Shown here piece by piece: positions 10,893-21,231 of a stretch of 64,000 bases of DNA. Origin of the DNA: Bettongia penicillata ogilbyi (lineage: Eukaryota; Chordata; Mammalia; Diprotodontia; Potoroidae); assembly GCA_023548195.1 (NCBI GenBank), contig JAJHZJ010000336.1, positions 3,142,704-3,206,703 on the forward strand. Reading direction: 5' to 3'. The notes below the pieces were generated by a model. It was given only the letters and a program-made list of their open reading frames with translations. It was not told where the DNA came from and ran no database searches. Made by a program: the position numbers and the translations under genes. The stretch's first letter is position 1. Each line of letters starts with the position of its first letter.

Positions 10893-11805
10893 GATGTCCT
10901 TTTTCAAACTCAACATGTCTTAAGCAGAACTCATTATCTTTCCTCCTGAACCCTTCCTTTTTAAAAACTTCCCTATTTCTGTCAAAGTCTTAGTATGAAA
11001 CTAGACTACTCACTCTCCCTCACCTCACATATTTTATCAGTTGCCAAATCTTGCTGTTCTTGCATTTTTCTACTATCTCTCACATCTGAGTCTTCACTCA
11101 CACAGCCACCACCTTAGTTCAGGCCTTCATCACCTCTCACCTGGATTACTACAACAGTTTTCTAATAGGTCTCCCTACCTCAAGTTTCTCACCACTCCAC
11201 TTTATCCTGCACAAAGTAATTTTTCTTAGTGCAGATCTGACTATGTGATTCTCCGATTCAAAGAACTCCAATGCCTCCTTATTGTCTCTAGGATAAAATA
11301 TAAGCTCCTCTGAGCAGCTTTTAATGCCCTTCACCACCTTCTGGCTCCACCCTAATTTTCTAGCCTCAGTGGACATTACTACCCCTTTGACACTGCATTC
11401 CAAGCAAACTGGCCTTCTCCCTACTCCTCTCAGAGGACACTTCACATCCTGTGCCTTTGCACTGACTATTGCCCACACCAGGAATGCACTCTCTCCTTTC
11501 TTCCACCTTATATATTTTCTCTTTTCCTTTAAGATGAAGCTCAAGAAGCATCTTCCTGATCCACCTAAATGTTAGTGCCTTCCTTCCCAAACTACACTGT
11601 ATCTAAGTACTTTGTATATACTCTTATTAACTTTATTTATGCTGTATATGTTTATATATATATATATATTTGCCCTATTCCCCATTCAAATGTAAGCTCA
11701 CTGCAAGTAGGGATCTGCAAGTAGGGATTATTTCATTCTTTATACTTGTACCTCTAGCACCTAGCACAATGTCTGGAACATAACAGGCATTTACTAAATT
11801 TACTG
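10893..11805 (+). mobile_element. L2 LINE 3' end (third part)
   Basis: Clear L2: 'cacctggattactacaacag', 'aggataaaatataagctcct', 'tgcctttgcactgactattg', 'gaatgcactctctcctttct' and the 3' terminal 'ctagcacctagcacaatgtc...ggcatttactaa'. Together with 7440-7830 and 9745-10122 this is one old L2 in sense orientation. Confidence 0.85.
11652..11671. repeat. (TA)n short repeat in L2
   Basis: About ten TA/AT units within the L2 3' region. Confidence 0.8.
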
Positions 11806-11819
11806 AATAACTGGTGTAC

Positions 11820-12115
11820 ATATGGCCTTTCTTTTTATTACACTGACCTGGGGATATGATGTATATAAAAATTTTTTTATCAATGACCTCTCTTGGGTTC
11901 ATGCTTAGCAGTGGATAATCTCTGGATCAAAAATTACAGGCAGTTTAATCACTTTCTCATCATAATTTCAAAGTGTTTTCCTGAATGGTTGGGCCAATTC
12001 ATAGTGCCACCAACAGTATATTAAGTGCTCCTATCTTTCTCCCCCCTCCCCAAACATTGACGATTCCCATCTGTTATCATCTTTGCCAGTTTTCTAGGGA
12101 AATACCATCTTCTTA
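11820..12115 (-). mobile_element. Old L1 ORF2 fragment
   Basis: Antisense L1: 'tctggatcaaaaattacagg', 'gaatggttgggccaattcat', 'agtgccaccaacagtatatt' correspond to the conserved C-terminal ORF2 region. Confidence 0.7.
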
Positions 12116-12289
12116 ACCAACTGTTCACTTCCAAATCTTTCTCTTTTTTGTTAAGCCCTTGCCATCAATTGACAACACTGATGAAACCACCACCTGTGCC
12201 CTAAAGTCTATGGTTCCCTGCCCAAAATGTTGTAAGCTTTAGCAATGCTTTATAGGTTTCTTCACTTCCTTTATACTGAAATGCTTTTA

Positions 12290-12450
12290 TATCAAAGGAA
12301 TGCAACACTGTAGAATATTAGCACTGGGAAGGGTCCTTAGAAATCAGCTGTGTAATGAATCTTTATTTTAAAGCTAAAGAAAGAGGTCCATATAAAGGAA
12401 AAGACTTGTGCAAGCCCATAGTCAGAGGCAGAGTTGAGCCCCAAGGTTTG
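12290..12450. mobile_element. MIR/MAR-like SINE fragment
   Basis: 'tagcactgggaagggtcctt', 'agaaatcagctgt', 'aaagctaaagaaagaggtcc', 'gacttgtgcaagcccatagt' follow the marsupial MIR/MAR core. Confidence 0.5.
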
Positions 12451-13620
12451 TGGTTTGTTGCTTTGTGTGGTCATTTGGGGAGTTCTCTATCACACCCCGG
12501 AGGCATGCCCTGGGCAGACAGCAGACCTCTCTCTTTTTCTCATCCAGCTCATTGATATCAGCCTCAATACACTTCATTGGTGAGCTGTCAACCACTACTT
12601 TCTCTTTTCTCCGATCTGACTGATGATGATGATCTCTCTTGTGCCAGCACCTGCCCATCCACAACAGCATTTCTTACAAGATAAGCAGTTTCTTCCTCCT
12701 TTTCCACCAGTTTCCTCTTGGGGAGAAGCTCCTATTTGTTTAGTGATCCTTTTTCTTCCCTTTCTCCTCTGTGTCACATTTTCTAACTTCTGGTCAGTTT
12801 GCAGTATTTTTTTCTGCCTCTTCAGTTTTTTCACTTTTGTTTTAACATTAAGAGTCATTAAGTTTTTTTTTAAAGTAACATTTCATTTTTTCCTGATAAC
12901 TTGGAGAACAGTTCATTTTACCCATTTACCTTTTAATCTAAGGGGGAGACAAGTCCCCATTTTGAGCAGAGATAAGTCACTTTGCAATAGAAATACAAAC
13001 ATCACACCTTTATACACAACATTTTCTCCTCTCCATACTTGCTGGCAGTGAGATCCTCAGTCTTTTTTGGCTTGCTAGTAGCTCCCCTAGAGAACCACTG
13101 TAGTAACTAGCTTGTGGTGGTCTTCAGTTCTAGAGCTGTGATCTTCTTCTCACAGTTAGCACTGTGACACCAAACTTCCTCTTCTTTAGGTTAACCTCTT
13201 ACCTTGTTTCACAATCTGATCTTACTTATTTTCTGTCTTGCTAATTACTTTTTTTCTTTCCAAGTAGTCATTCTCCAGCTTCCTTTTTTTCCCCAGGGTC
13301 CATCTCCTTCTCTTTCTCCTCCTTGCATCCTCCTTCTGCTTAAGTCTTCCTTGAATTAATCAATCAGCAAGTATTTACTAAGTTTACTTAACATAATGCT
13401 ACTTACGTAACATGCACTGTGCAAGGTAAGGTGCTGGAAATACAAAGACAAAAATAAAAAAAAATTCCTTATAACTTTAAAGGAGATTTTATACCCCACT
13501 GTATCAAACCTTTCTCCTTCAGGCTCATCTTTTCCCTTGAGCTCTAGCTTTTTCTCCTTGATTCCTTCTCCCTACTTTACCTCTAGCTCTTCTTCAACTT
13601 CTTAGGTTCTTTTAAATTTT
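12440..13620 (-). pseudogene. Lys/Glu-rich decayed frame, possible processed pseudogene
   Basis: The minus strand shows successive frames rich in Lys, Glu and Arg with stops and frameshifts. Examples are a run at 12858-12595 (KTKVKKLKRQKKIL...) that hands over to another frame at 12670-12422 (VVDSSPMKCIEADINELDEKK), and a patch near 13150-13040 reading CEKKITALELKTTTS. No introns are evident. It resembles a retrocopy of a basic nuclear protein. A PSIP1/HDGF-like parent crossed my mind but the match is weak, so I give no name. An L2-type piece (13350-13500) interrupts it. Confidence 0.3.
13350..13500 (-). mobile_element. L2-related fragment
   Basis: 'aatcaatcagcaagtattta', 'catgcactgtgcaaggtaag', 'tgctggaaatacaaagac' match the motif recurring at 18795, 49030, 52520 and 55395. 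Confidence 0.5.
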
Positions 13621-14169
13621 TCCTTTGCACATCTAATCTCTCTGGACTTCTTCACAATTCCTCCTCCTCTCCACTTACCATTTCCTACATGACTAATGTC
13701 TGACCATTATTATTGATACAAATCATCCCCTATGCAAGCACCTGAAAGTGGTGCTGAGTCAGGCACTGTAGTAGGAATTATATAGATACATATACAAACA
13801 AGCTTTAGTTTTTAGGGAAATACTAATGAACAACACATGCTAACATTCAGATCATACTACTACCAAAAGATCAAAGAGATGACACAAGTATCCACCAAAT
13901 GGTGGTGGAGGTGAATTTTATGGTTAAACAGAATGGTGCTGGAGCAAAAGAAGTATATACAAAATTCATTAAGTCAAGTTATCCCCTAATTAACTCTTGA
14001 TAGCTTTAGCCAGTGAAGACCTAAATCTGAGGATTTTTTTCTTCATCTGTCACTCACTCTTTTGACTCAGATTTAGAAAGTAAGATCTTTTCTTTTCTTT
14101 GAGTTCTATCTACAACTCTTCCTTTTCTAAGACCTTGGGTCATCTCCCTCTTCAACTCCCCAACAAAGC

Positions 14170-14530
14170 CTTCCTTTTTTTTTCTTAAAGGAGGGCTTTG
14201 CTGCTAAAGTGTTGGGTGACCCTAACAATGTATTTTATGAAATACTTTATAAAAACACTCTGACTGTTTAATGCCAACAAGTGAAAAAGGGCATTTGGAT
14301 GGAGCTCAAAGTTGTTGAAAACATGTTTAGAGTGTTTGTAACTGCCCTTATTTAAATTCCTTTTGAAAACAGAGAATTGAGCTCTGTTGTGTAGAAATGG
14401 TGTTAAAATGGAAACTTTAGCTTCTCCAAGCCATGTTTGTTGTGAATTCCTTGCCTCTCCTATTTTCAAATGTACACTCTTTTGATAAAGCTGTTGAAAA
14501 GTATCTGGTACAAAAAGTTGTTATAACAAG
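14170..14530. other. Unassigned segment before HAL1
   Basis: A 94-codon frame is open on the minus strand (14469-14185) but has no recognisable domain. I see no repeat match. Confidence 0.2.
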
Positions 14531-14539
14531 AAGACAAAG
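14531..14539. repeat. Target-site duplication, left copy
   Basis: aagacaaag, identical to 17330-17338, at the two ends of the sense HAL1. Confidence 0.8.
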
Positions 14540-14550
14540 GTGGGGAGGAG

Positions 14551-14562
14551 CCAAGATGGCGG
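14551..14562 (+). promoter_or_regulatory. YY1-type site in HAL1 5' UTR
   Basis: CCAAGATGGCGG starting 12 bases into the element. It matches the YY1 consensus and the site used by human L1 to fix its start. Confidence 0.7.
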
Positions 14563-15199
14563 AGTAGAAAGACTCACATATGCTAGCTCCGAATCCACAG
14601 CCCATATATTTTTGGTAAAAGGAACTCCCCACAAATTCTGGAGCAGAGCAAGCCGTGCAGAAATACAGTGGAGGAGATTTCCAGTTCCAGAGAGCCCTGA
14701 AAAACCGGCACCTAAGCTCCGTCGCGCACCGGACAGTGGAGCCCACCCCTGGCCGTGAGGCCCCGAGAGGAGCAGATCCGAGCAGGCTTCAGGGACGGAA
14801 TCTCTGGCGGCTGCAAAGGTCCCTCCACCCACAGGCACTACAGGTCAGTGACAGAGACTTCTGGGCTGGCCGAGAGGGGAGCGGGGTGTCTCCGTGACTC
14901 GGGCCCCCTCAGGAGGCAGTGGCAGAGGCAGCAGCAAGCCGGGACTCCCAGAGCAGGCAGGAGCTCCACTCTATCACTGAAGGTCTCAGCATAAACGCCC
15001 TGAGGGAACTGAGCCTGGGAGGCAGCCCTGCCCCGACCTGAGCACCAGAACTTAAGCTCACATTGAATAGTAGCCCCGCCCATCCCTGAAAGCCCTGAGG
15101 CTGGGGGGCAACATTTGAATCTCAGACCCCAAGCACTAGCTGGGTGGATCCAGGTGGGGGTGGAGAGGAATCTCAGAAGTCAAGTAACTGGCTGGGAAA

Positions 15200-16078
15200 A
15201 TGCCCAGAAAAGGGAAGAAAAATAAGACCATAGAAAGCTACTTTCTTGGGCGACAGATGTTCCCGCCTTTCATTTCTGATGACAAGGAACAATGCTTACC
15301 ATCAGGGAAAGATGTGGAGGTCGGGGCCTCTGTATCCCAGACATCCAAGGTGGATGTCCGGTGGGCTCAGGCCATGGAAGAGCTCAAAATGGATTTTGAA
15401 AATCAAGTTAGACAGGTGGAGGAAAAACTGGGAAGAGAAATGAGAGAGATGCAAGAAAAGCATGAAAAACGGGTCAATACCTTGGTAAAGGAGACCCCAA
15501 AAAATGCTGAAGAAAATAACACCTTGAAAAATAAGCTCACTCAATTGGCAAAAGAGGTTCAAAAAGCCAATGAGGAGAAGAATGCTTTCAAAAGCAGAAT
15601 TAGCCAAATGGAAAAACAGGTTCAAAAGCTCACTGAAGAAAATAGTTCTCTCAAAATTAGAATGGAACAGATGGAGGCTAATGACTTTCTGAGAAACCAA
15701 GAAATCACCAAACAAAACCAAAAGAATGAAAAAATGGAAGAGAATGTGAAATATCTGATTGGAAAAACAACTGACCTGGAAAATAGATCCAGGAGAGACA
15801 ATTTAAAAATTATGAGACTACCTGAAAGCCATGATCAAAAAAAGAGCGAAGACATCATCTTTCATGAAATTATCAAGGAAAATTTTCCTGAGATTCTAGA
15901 ATCAGAGGGCAAAATAAGTATTGAAGGAATCCATCGATCACCGCCTGAAAGAGATCCAAAAAGAGAAACTCCTAGGAACATTGTGGCCAAATTCCAGAAT
16001 TCCCAGGTCAAGGAGAAAATATTGCAAAAGCAGCTAGAAAGAAACAATTCCAGTACTGTGGAAATACAATCAGGATAA
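15200..16078 (+). CDS. HAL1/L1 ORF1 protein, 292-codon open frame, C-terminally altered
   Basis: L1-type ORF1p, the trimeric RNA-binding chaperone of L1 ribonucleoprotein. It starts MPRKGKKNKTIESYFLG after the long 5' UTR; the same start is seen in the other two copies. A basic N-terminus is followed by a coiled coil of about 120 residues (about 60-190) with repeated KEVQKANEEKNAF-type heptads. The RRM-like domain follows from about residue 205 (LENRSRRDNLKI) and the start of the C-terminal domain (RETPRNIVAKF). Near 16031 one G appears lost (AAG-GCA became AAGCA). The last residues after ILQK are therefore out of frame and the frame ends at TAA 16076-16078, well short of the full C-terminal domain. 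Downstream the original frame also has stops. It is a transposon gene, not a host gene. Confidence 0.8.
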   Translation: MPRKGKKNKTIESYFLGRQMFPPFISDDKEQCLPSGKDVEVGASVSQTSKVDVRWAQAMEELKMDFENQVRQVEEKLGREMREMQEKHEKRVNTLVKETPKNAEENNTLKNKLTQLAKEVQKANEEKNAFKSRISQMEKQVQKLTEENSSLKIRMEQMEANDFLRNQEITKQNQKNEKMEENVKYLIGKTTDLENRSRRDNLKIMRLPESHDQKKSEDIIFHEIIKENFPEILESEGKISIEGIHRSPPERDPKRETPRNIVAKFQNSQVKEKILQKQLERNNSSTVEIQSG

Positions 16079-16436
16079 CACAAGATTTAGCAGCTTCTAC
16101 ATTAAGGGATTGAAGGGCATGGAATAGGATATTCCAGAAGTCAAAGGAACTAGGTCTCAAACCAAGAATCACCTACCCAGCAAAACTGAGTATAATACTT
16201 CAGGGGAAAATATGGTCTTTCAATTAAGCAGAGGACTTTCAAGCATTCTTGATGAAAAGATCAGAGCTGAAAAGAAAATTTGACTTTCAAAAACAAGAAT
16301 GAGAAGAAGCATGAAAAAGTAAACAGTAAAGAGAAGTCATAAGGGACTTACCAAAGGTGAACTGTTTACATTCCTACATGGAAAGACAATATTTGTAACT
16401 CTTAAAACTTTTCAGTATCTGGGTAGTTGGTGGGAC

Positions 16437-16511
16437 CACACACACACGCACACACATGTACATGCGTGCGTGCACACACACATACACACATGCACGCACA
16501 TACAGAGACAG
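16437..16511. repeat. CA-rich microsatellite in HAL1 3' UTR
   Basis: Imperfect (CA)n with GTGCGTGC interruptions. It is the counterpart of the TG tract at 2907-2932 in the antisense HAL1. Confidence 0.85.
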
Positions 16512-17372
16512 AGAGCACAGAGTGAACTGAATAGGATGGGACCATATCTTAAAATAAATTAAGGTAAACGGTGAGAGAGAAAGGTAGTGGGAGGAGAGAG
16601 GGTGAAATGGAATGGGGTAAATTATATCTCATTCAAGAGGCAAGCAGGAGACTTTTTAGTGGAGGGAAAAAAGAGGAGAGCTGAGAAAAAAACAAGAAGT
16701 TTACCCTCATCACATTCGACTAAAGGAAGGAGTAAAATGCACACTCATTTTGGTATGAAAACCTATCTTACAATATAGGAAAGTGGGGGAGAAGGAGATA
16801 AGCAGGGAGGGGGTGGGATGATGGAAGGGAGGGCAATGGGAGGAGGGAGCAATTTGAAGTCAACACTCTTGGGGAGGGGCAGGATAGGATGGAGGGAAAT
16901 ACAGTTAGTCTTACACAACACGATGTTATCGAAGTCATTTACAAAACTACACAGATATAGCCTATATTGAATTGCCTGCCTTCCCAAAGGGAATGGGTGG
17001 GGAGGGAAGGATGGGGAGAATTTGGAACTCAAAGTTTTAGGAACAACTGTTGAGTATTGTTGAGTAACTCCTGCTACTAGGAAATAAGAAATACAGTTAA
17101 TGGGGAATAGAAAGTCATCTGGACCTACAGGACAAAAGAGAAGATGGGGATAAGAGAAGATGGGGATAAGAGAAGAGAGGGAGGATAGAAGAGAGGGCAG
17201 ATTGGTGATAGGGAAAAAATTAGAATGCTCGGTGAATTGGGGTGTGGGGAGGGGAGAAATGGGGAGAAAATTTGGAACACAAAATTTTGTGAAAATGAAT
17301 GTAAAAAGTTAAATAAATAAACTTATATTAAGACAAAGAAGCAAAGTGAGCATGGAAGACATTTTCAGTTTT

Positions 17373-17386
17373 GAAAACAGGGCATG
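17373..17386. repeat. Target-site duplication, left copy
   Basis: gaaaacagggcatg, identical to 18567-18580. Confidence 0.93.
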
Positions 17387-18566
17387 TAACCAAACAAGAG
17401 ATAGAGAACATTATGAAATGCAAAATGGTTAATTTTGATTACATTAAATTGAAAAGTTTTTGCACAAACAAATCTAATGCAACCAAGATTAGGAGGGAAA
17501 TGGAAAACTGGGAAAGAATTTTTGCAACTAGTGTCTGTGATAAAGGCCTCATTTTTAATATAGAGAACTGAGTCAAATGTACAAGAATACAAGTCATTCC
17601 TCACTTGATAAATGGTCAAAGGAAATTGATACGCAGTTTTCAGAGGAAGAAATTAAAACTATCTATCGTCATGAAAAAATGCTCAAAATCATTATTAATT
17701 ACAGAGATGCAAATCAAAATAACTCTGAGGTACCACATCACACCTATCAGATTGGCTAACATGACAAAACAGGAAGATGATAAATGTTGAGACGATGTAG
17801 AAGAGTTGGAAAACTAATTCATTTTTGGTGGAGCTGTGAGCTCATCCAGCCATTCTGGAGAGCAGTTTGGAACTATGCCCAAAGGGCTACAAAAATGTGC
17901 ATACCCTTTGACTCAGCAATACCGCTTCCAGGACCGTATCCCAAAGAGATCATAAAAACACAAAAATATTAATAGCAGCTCTCTTTGTGATGGCCAAGAA
18001 CTGGAAATCAAGGGGATGCCCATCAATTGGGAAATGGTTGAACAAGTTGTGGTATATAAATGTAATGGAATACTATTGTGCTATAAGAAATGGTAGACAG
18101 GAAGAGTTTAGAGAGGCCTGGAAGGACTTATATAAACTGATGCTGAGTGAAAGGAGCAGAACTAGGAGAACTTTGTACACAGCAACAACTACAGTGTGCA
18201 TTGAATTTTTCTAGTAGACTTAGCCTTTTATAGCAATGAAAGGACCTAAAAAATTCCCAATGGACTCGAGGCAAAATGCCATCCACATCCAGAGAAAGAA
18301 CTATGGAACTGATTGCAGAATGAAGCAAACTATTTTCTCTTGTATTTTGTTTTTTTTTTCATGATTTCTCGCATTCATTTTAATTGTTCCATGCAACATG
18401 ACTAAGGTGAAAATGTATTTAGTAAGAATGTAGTGTAGAACCCATATGAGACTGACTGCACACTGTCTAGGGGAGGGAGGGGGGAGGGCAGGAAGAAGGG
18501 GAAGAAAACCTAAGATTTATGGAAATGATTGTAGAAAATTGAAAACAAATAAATTAATAAAAAAAA
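17387..18566 (+). mobile_element. 5'-truncated L1 (ORF2 end plus 3' UTR)
   Basis: 1,180-bp L1 delimited by a perfect 14-bp TSD. It begins within ORF2 and carries the C-terminal region (decayed frames at 17577-17790, 17784-17972 and 17987-18214; the last reads WKSRGCPSIGKWLNKLWYIN). The 3' UTR follows, with a G-rich tract (18470-18500) and an A-rich end. The HAL1 that ends at 17329 is only about 44 bp upstream. Confidence 0.9.
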
Positions 18567-18580
18567 GAAAACAGGGCATG
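18567..18580. repeat. Target-site duplication, right copy
   Basis: gaaaacagggcatg, identical to 17373-17386. Confidence 0.93.
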
Positions 18581-18794
18581 GAGACTCCATTCCCAGCATC
18601 TTTCACTCCTGCCTCAGTCCTATCTATGTAGTCTTTCCAGGACACTAAAGGAAAGACAGCTGCCTCCTTTTGAAATATCTGTCTCCATTAAAAACAATGA
18701 TGCTTCTCTGCCATGACCAGTTCCTAAACTCTGGCCTTAGAGTGGACACATAAAACCTTAGAGATCATGAATCTTAATCACTGTCTTTCATGAT

Positions 18795-18940
18795 AACAAT
18801 ATCAATCAACAAGAATTTATTAAGCACTTACACTATACACTAGATACTGTATTACACTGAGGATATAAAGAAAGAAGAAAAAATAGTTCCTGCCCTCAAG
18901 AACCTTACATTCTAATGGGTTAGACAATAGATACATAAAT
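18795..18940 (-). mobile_element. L2-related fragment
   Basis: 'caacaagaatttattaagca', 'tatacactagatactg', 'ttcctgccctcaagaacctt', 'acattctaatgggttagaca': the same recurring motif as at 49030 and 52520. Confidence 0.55.
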
Positions 18941-19479
18941 TGGTGTATACAAGATTAATAGGGAATACACTGAATGGAGCCTTACAGGGGAGGCACTAGC
19001 AGCTTGGGGTGGGGCGGGGGGAGGGCCCTGCAAAGACCTCCTGAAGGACTGGAAGCTTGATTTGCAACACATGACTATAGCTTCCCCACAGCACAAATAC
19101 AACTCCCTTCACTCTGAAACAATGAAAAGTTGGGAGTAAACCAAACATTTTCCTCTCTCAAATGTCAGGCTCCTTATAGGCTCATCTTAGGGAACAAGAA
19201 TAATTATGTGCTCCTGGCAAGGTCATAAATTATGAAAAGCTTTGGCTTAAGAAACAAAATATTTGAGTCATAAAAAATCCAGAGAGATAGGAAGGAAGGA
19301 AGATACAAAAAGACAGACTACGGGCAAGTGGGAAAAGTTTTCTCTATAAACTTCAATTTCTTGGGCCATTTGGGTAAAACATGTACTTGAAAAATTCTTG
19401 TGCAATCTAGGCAGAGGAGAGAAAAATTCAGCTCAGAATGATGGTTGTACTTTTCAGTGTGATGATAACAATTCACAAT

Positions 19480-19600
19480 TTTACATCACTTTGAGAATGA
19501 CTGTTATTCCCATTTTATCAATGTACAAACTGAGAGGCAGAATTAGAACTCACATTTCTCCTAACTCCAAGAGGGAGGTTCTTTCACTGTGGAAAGAATA
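19480..19600. mobile_element. MIR-like fragment
   Basis: 'gttattcccattttatcaat', 'gtacaaactgagaggcagaa' follow the 3' MIR core. Confidence 0.5.
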
Positions 19601-19879
19601 CTAGACTTGAAGCAAATAAGGAGATCTGGGGTTCTAATGTCAGTTCTGTGTTCTCCTCCTAGAACAAAAACCAGCTCTTAGTATGGCACAATGACTTTTC
19701 TTCAGGTCTCTTCTGATTTCCCACCCATAAAATGGGGATTAGGGAGTAGGAAAGAAAAAGGTGCAATTTTTGTCACTTGAACTAGGGTTGATAAAGAGAG
19801 TGTTTTGTGCATGTTATTTACATGAGAAGAGTATTTTTAAAGGATCAAGAGTCTTCTGAATTCCTCATAGGAAGTTAAA

Positions 19880-20030
19880 GGATAAGTAAATTGAAAGATA
19901 AGCAGGAGACTCAGGTTCTAGTTTTTGCTTTGCTAGACTATGAATTTGGTTAAGATATTTCATCCCTCTGGGCTTCCTTCAGGATGCTCATTTGTAAAAG
20001 GAAAGGATTAGATCAGAGGCACCAAACTCA
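19880..20030 (+). mobile_element. MIR-like SINE
   Basis: 'gcaggagactcaggttctag', 'agatatttcatccctctggg' and 'catttgtaaaaggaaaggat' match the MIR body order. Confidence 0.55.
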
Positions 20031-20245
20031 AACAGAAACAGCCCTATTGGCTAAGCTCTGACATAGAAAACCACAAACACACATTGTTATATTGTACTGC
20101 CATTTTTATTTGCCATTTACTTTTGCTGCAGGCTGCTACTTTCATACCTCTGGATAGATGATTTCTAAGAGTCTTTTTCATATGTAAAAATCTATGATAC
20201 TGCTTTCCAAGTTACCTTATATTCCAGTTTTTCACTAGTAATTGG

Positions 20246-20325
20246 GAATCTACACATGTGCACGTGTCTGGGCATGGGCACGCATGGGTGGGTGTTGGGC
20301 ACACACGCACATACACACACACTTT
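20246..20325. repeat. Alternating purine-pyrimidine tract
   Basis: Imperfect TG/CA-rich stretch (tgtgcacgtgtctgggcatg... and acacacgcacatacacacac) able in principle to adopt Z-form DNA. It gives rise to a spurious His/Thr-rich open frame. Confidence 0.6.
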
Positions 20326-21123
20326 CACTCTGTAGTTCTCATCATCTGGGCCCACTCCAAAAGGAAGAAGCATCGACAGATAGATTTGGCCCTGGTTAGT
20401 GAGTCACCTGTAGAGTCAGGACAAGATCTCCAAAGTCAGACAAGTTACTAGCTCTTACAACCATAGTCTGGTAGGAATTCAGACTTCTCTGTTATCAGAA
20501 ACAATGAACCTGATAATTATCATTTTCCCAGATTATTCTGGAGAAAACTGGAATGGAAAAGTTAAGGGCTGGAATCCATTAGATCATCTCTGACCCAAAA
20601 ATAACAAAATTTCAAAACTTAATGACTCCAAACAGCAAGCACTCCTGGTCATTTATTTCTCAGTAATGCGAGAACATTTAAGAGTCTCAGCTTTTAATGT
20701 GCTACTGTCCTGAGTGTGGTGAAGAATTTGTTTTGCATGGTTCCTTGGCTGCCTTATCCCTAGGCAGAATCACTAGGGGGAGGTACCAGAATAAGGTTTT
20801 CTCAGCAGATCATTTCAGGAAAAGCCAAATACATATTTTATGGTTGAAATGTAGGAGTTGGAATGGGCCATGGAAGGGGCTGGTGACTTCTTTCCTTAAG
20901 GGAGTGGGAGAAGAGCAGGAATGAAACAAGAACAGGAGAGGTAGAGGCCCAGGTTATTCAGAGGGGAAGAGAGAAATAACTCATAAAAAGTCCCAGGTCT
21001 CAAACTGACAATATTAGATATAAAGATTTTTTGGCTTTATTTTTTAACCTAACTGAAATAGGTCCTACTTTGAAAAAGTCATTTTAGTACAGTAACTATG
21101 ATCCCAAACCTAACACCTCAAAA

Positions 21124-21164
21124 GTTAAAACCTAAGATAACAACCAAATAATATAGGTTTTAAC
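21124..21164. repeat. Small inverted repeat
   Basis: gttaaaacct at 21124-21133 and aggttttaac at 21155-21164: 10-bp arms, 21-bp loop. AT-rich; may be part of a decayed DNA transposon. Confidence 0.45.
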
Positions 21165-21231
21165 TGTATCTGTAATTACATGATTATAAATCAGTTCTAC
21201 TGCTTTGCTATAAATTGGCATTTTTACATTC

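Larger units (their letters stand above)
14540..17329 (+). mobile_element. Full-length HAL1 (half-L1), sense
   Basis: 2,790-bp element: 5' UTR beginning gtggggaggagccaagatgg, ORF1 from 15200, CA-rich tract at 16437-16511, purine-rich 3' UTR and an A/T-rich tail with AATAAATAAA (17312-17321), then the TSD. No ORF2 sequence is present between ORF1 and the tail, so it must have moved using L1 enzymes in trans. It has the same architecture as the antisense copy at 2086-4940. It lies in inferred SUFU intron 8, antisense to SUFU. Confidence 0.87.

Noticed and set aside
12422..12858. PSIP1 or HDGF-family retrocopy
   Set aside because: Only composition and a few scattered residues agree; not enough to name a parent, so left as an unnamed candidate pseudogene.
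14417..15083. Overlapping Arg/Gly/Pro-rich frames on both strands
   Set aside because: They fall in the GC-rich 5' UTR of the HAL1 and have no conserved counterpart in the other copies.
15200..16078. 292-codon frame as a host coiled-coil gene
   Set aside because: The same protein is encoded by two other copies in the window, each after the same 5' UTR; it is L1/HAL1 ORF1.
16437..16511. Host microsatellite
   Set aside because: Also present in the other HAL1 copies, so it belongs to the element.
20697..20924. 75-codon frame starting with a Cys-x2-Cys pair
   Set aside because: One CxxC alone, no second zinc-finger half, no conservation evidence.
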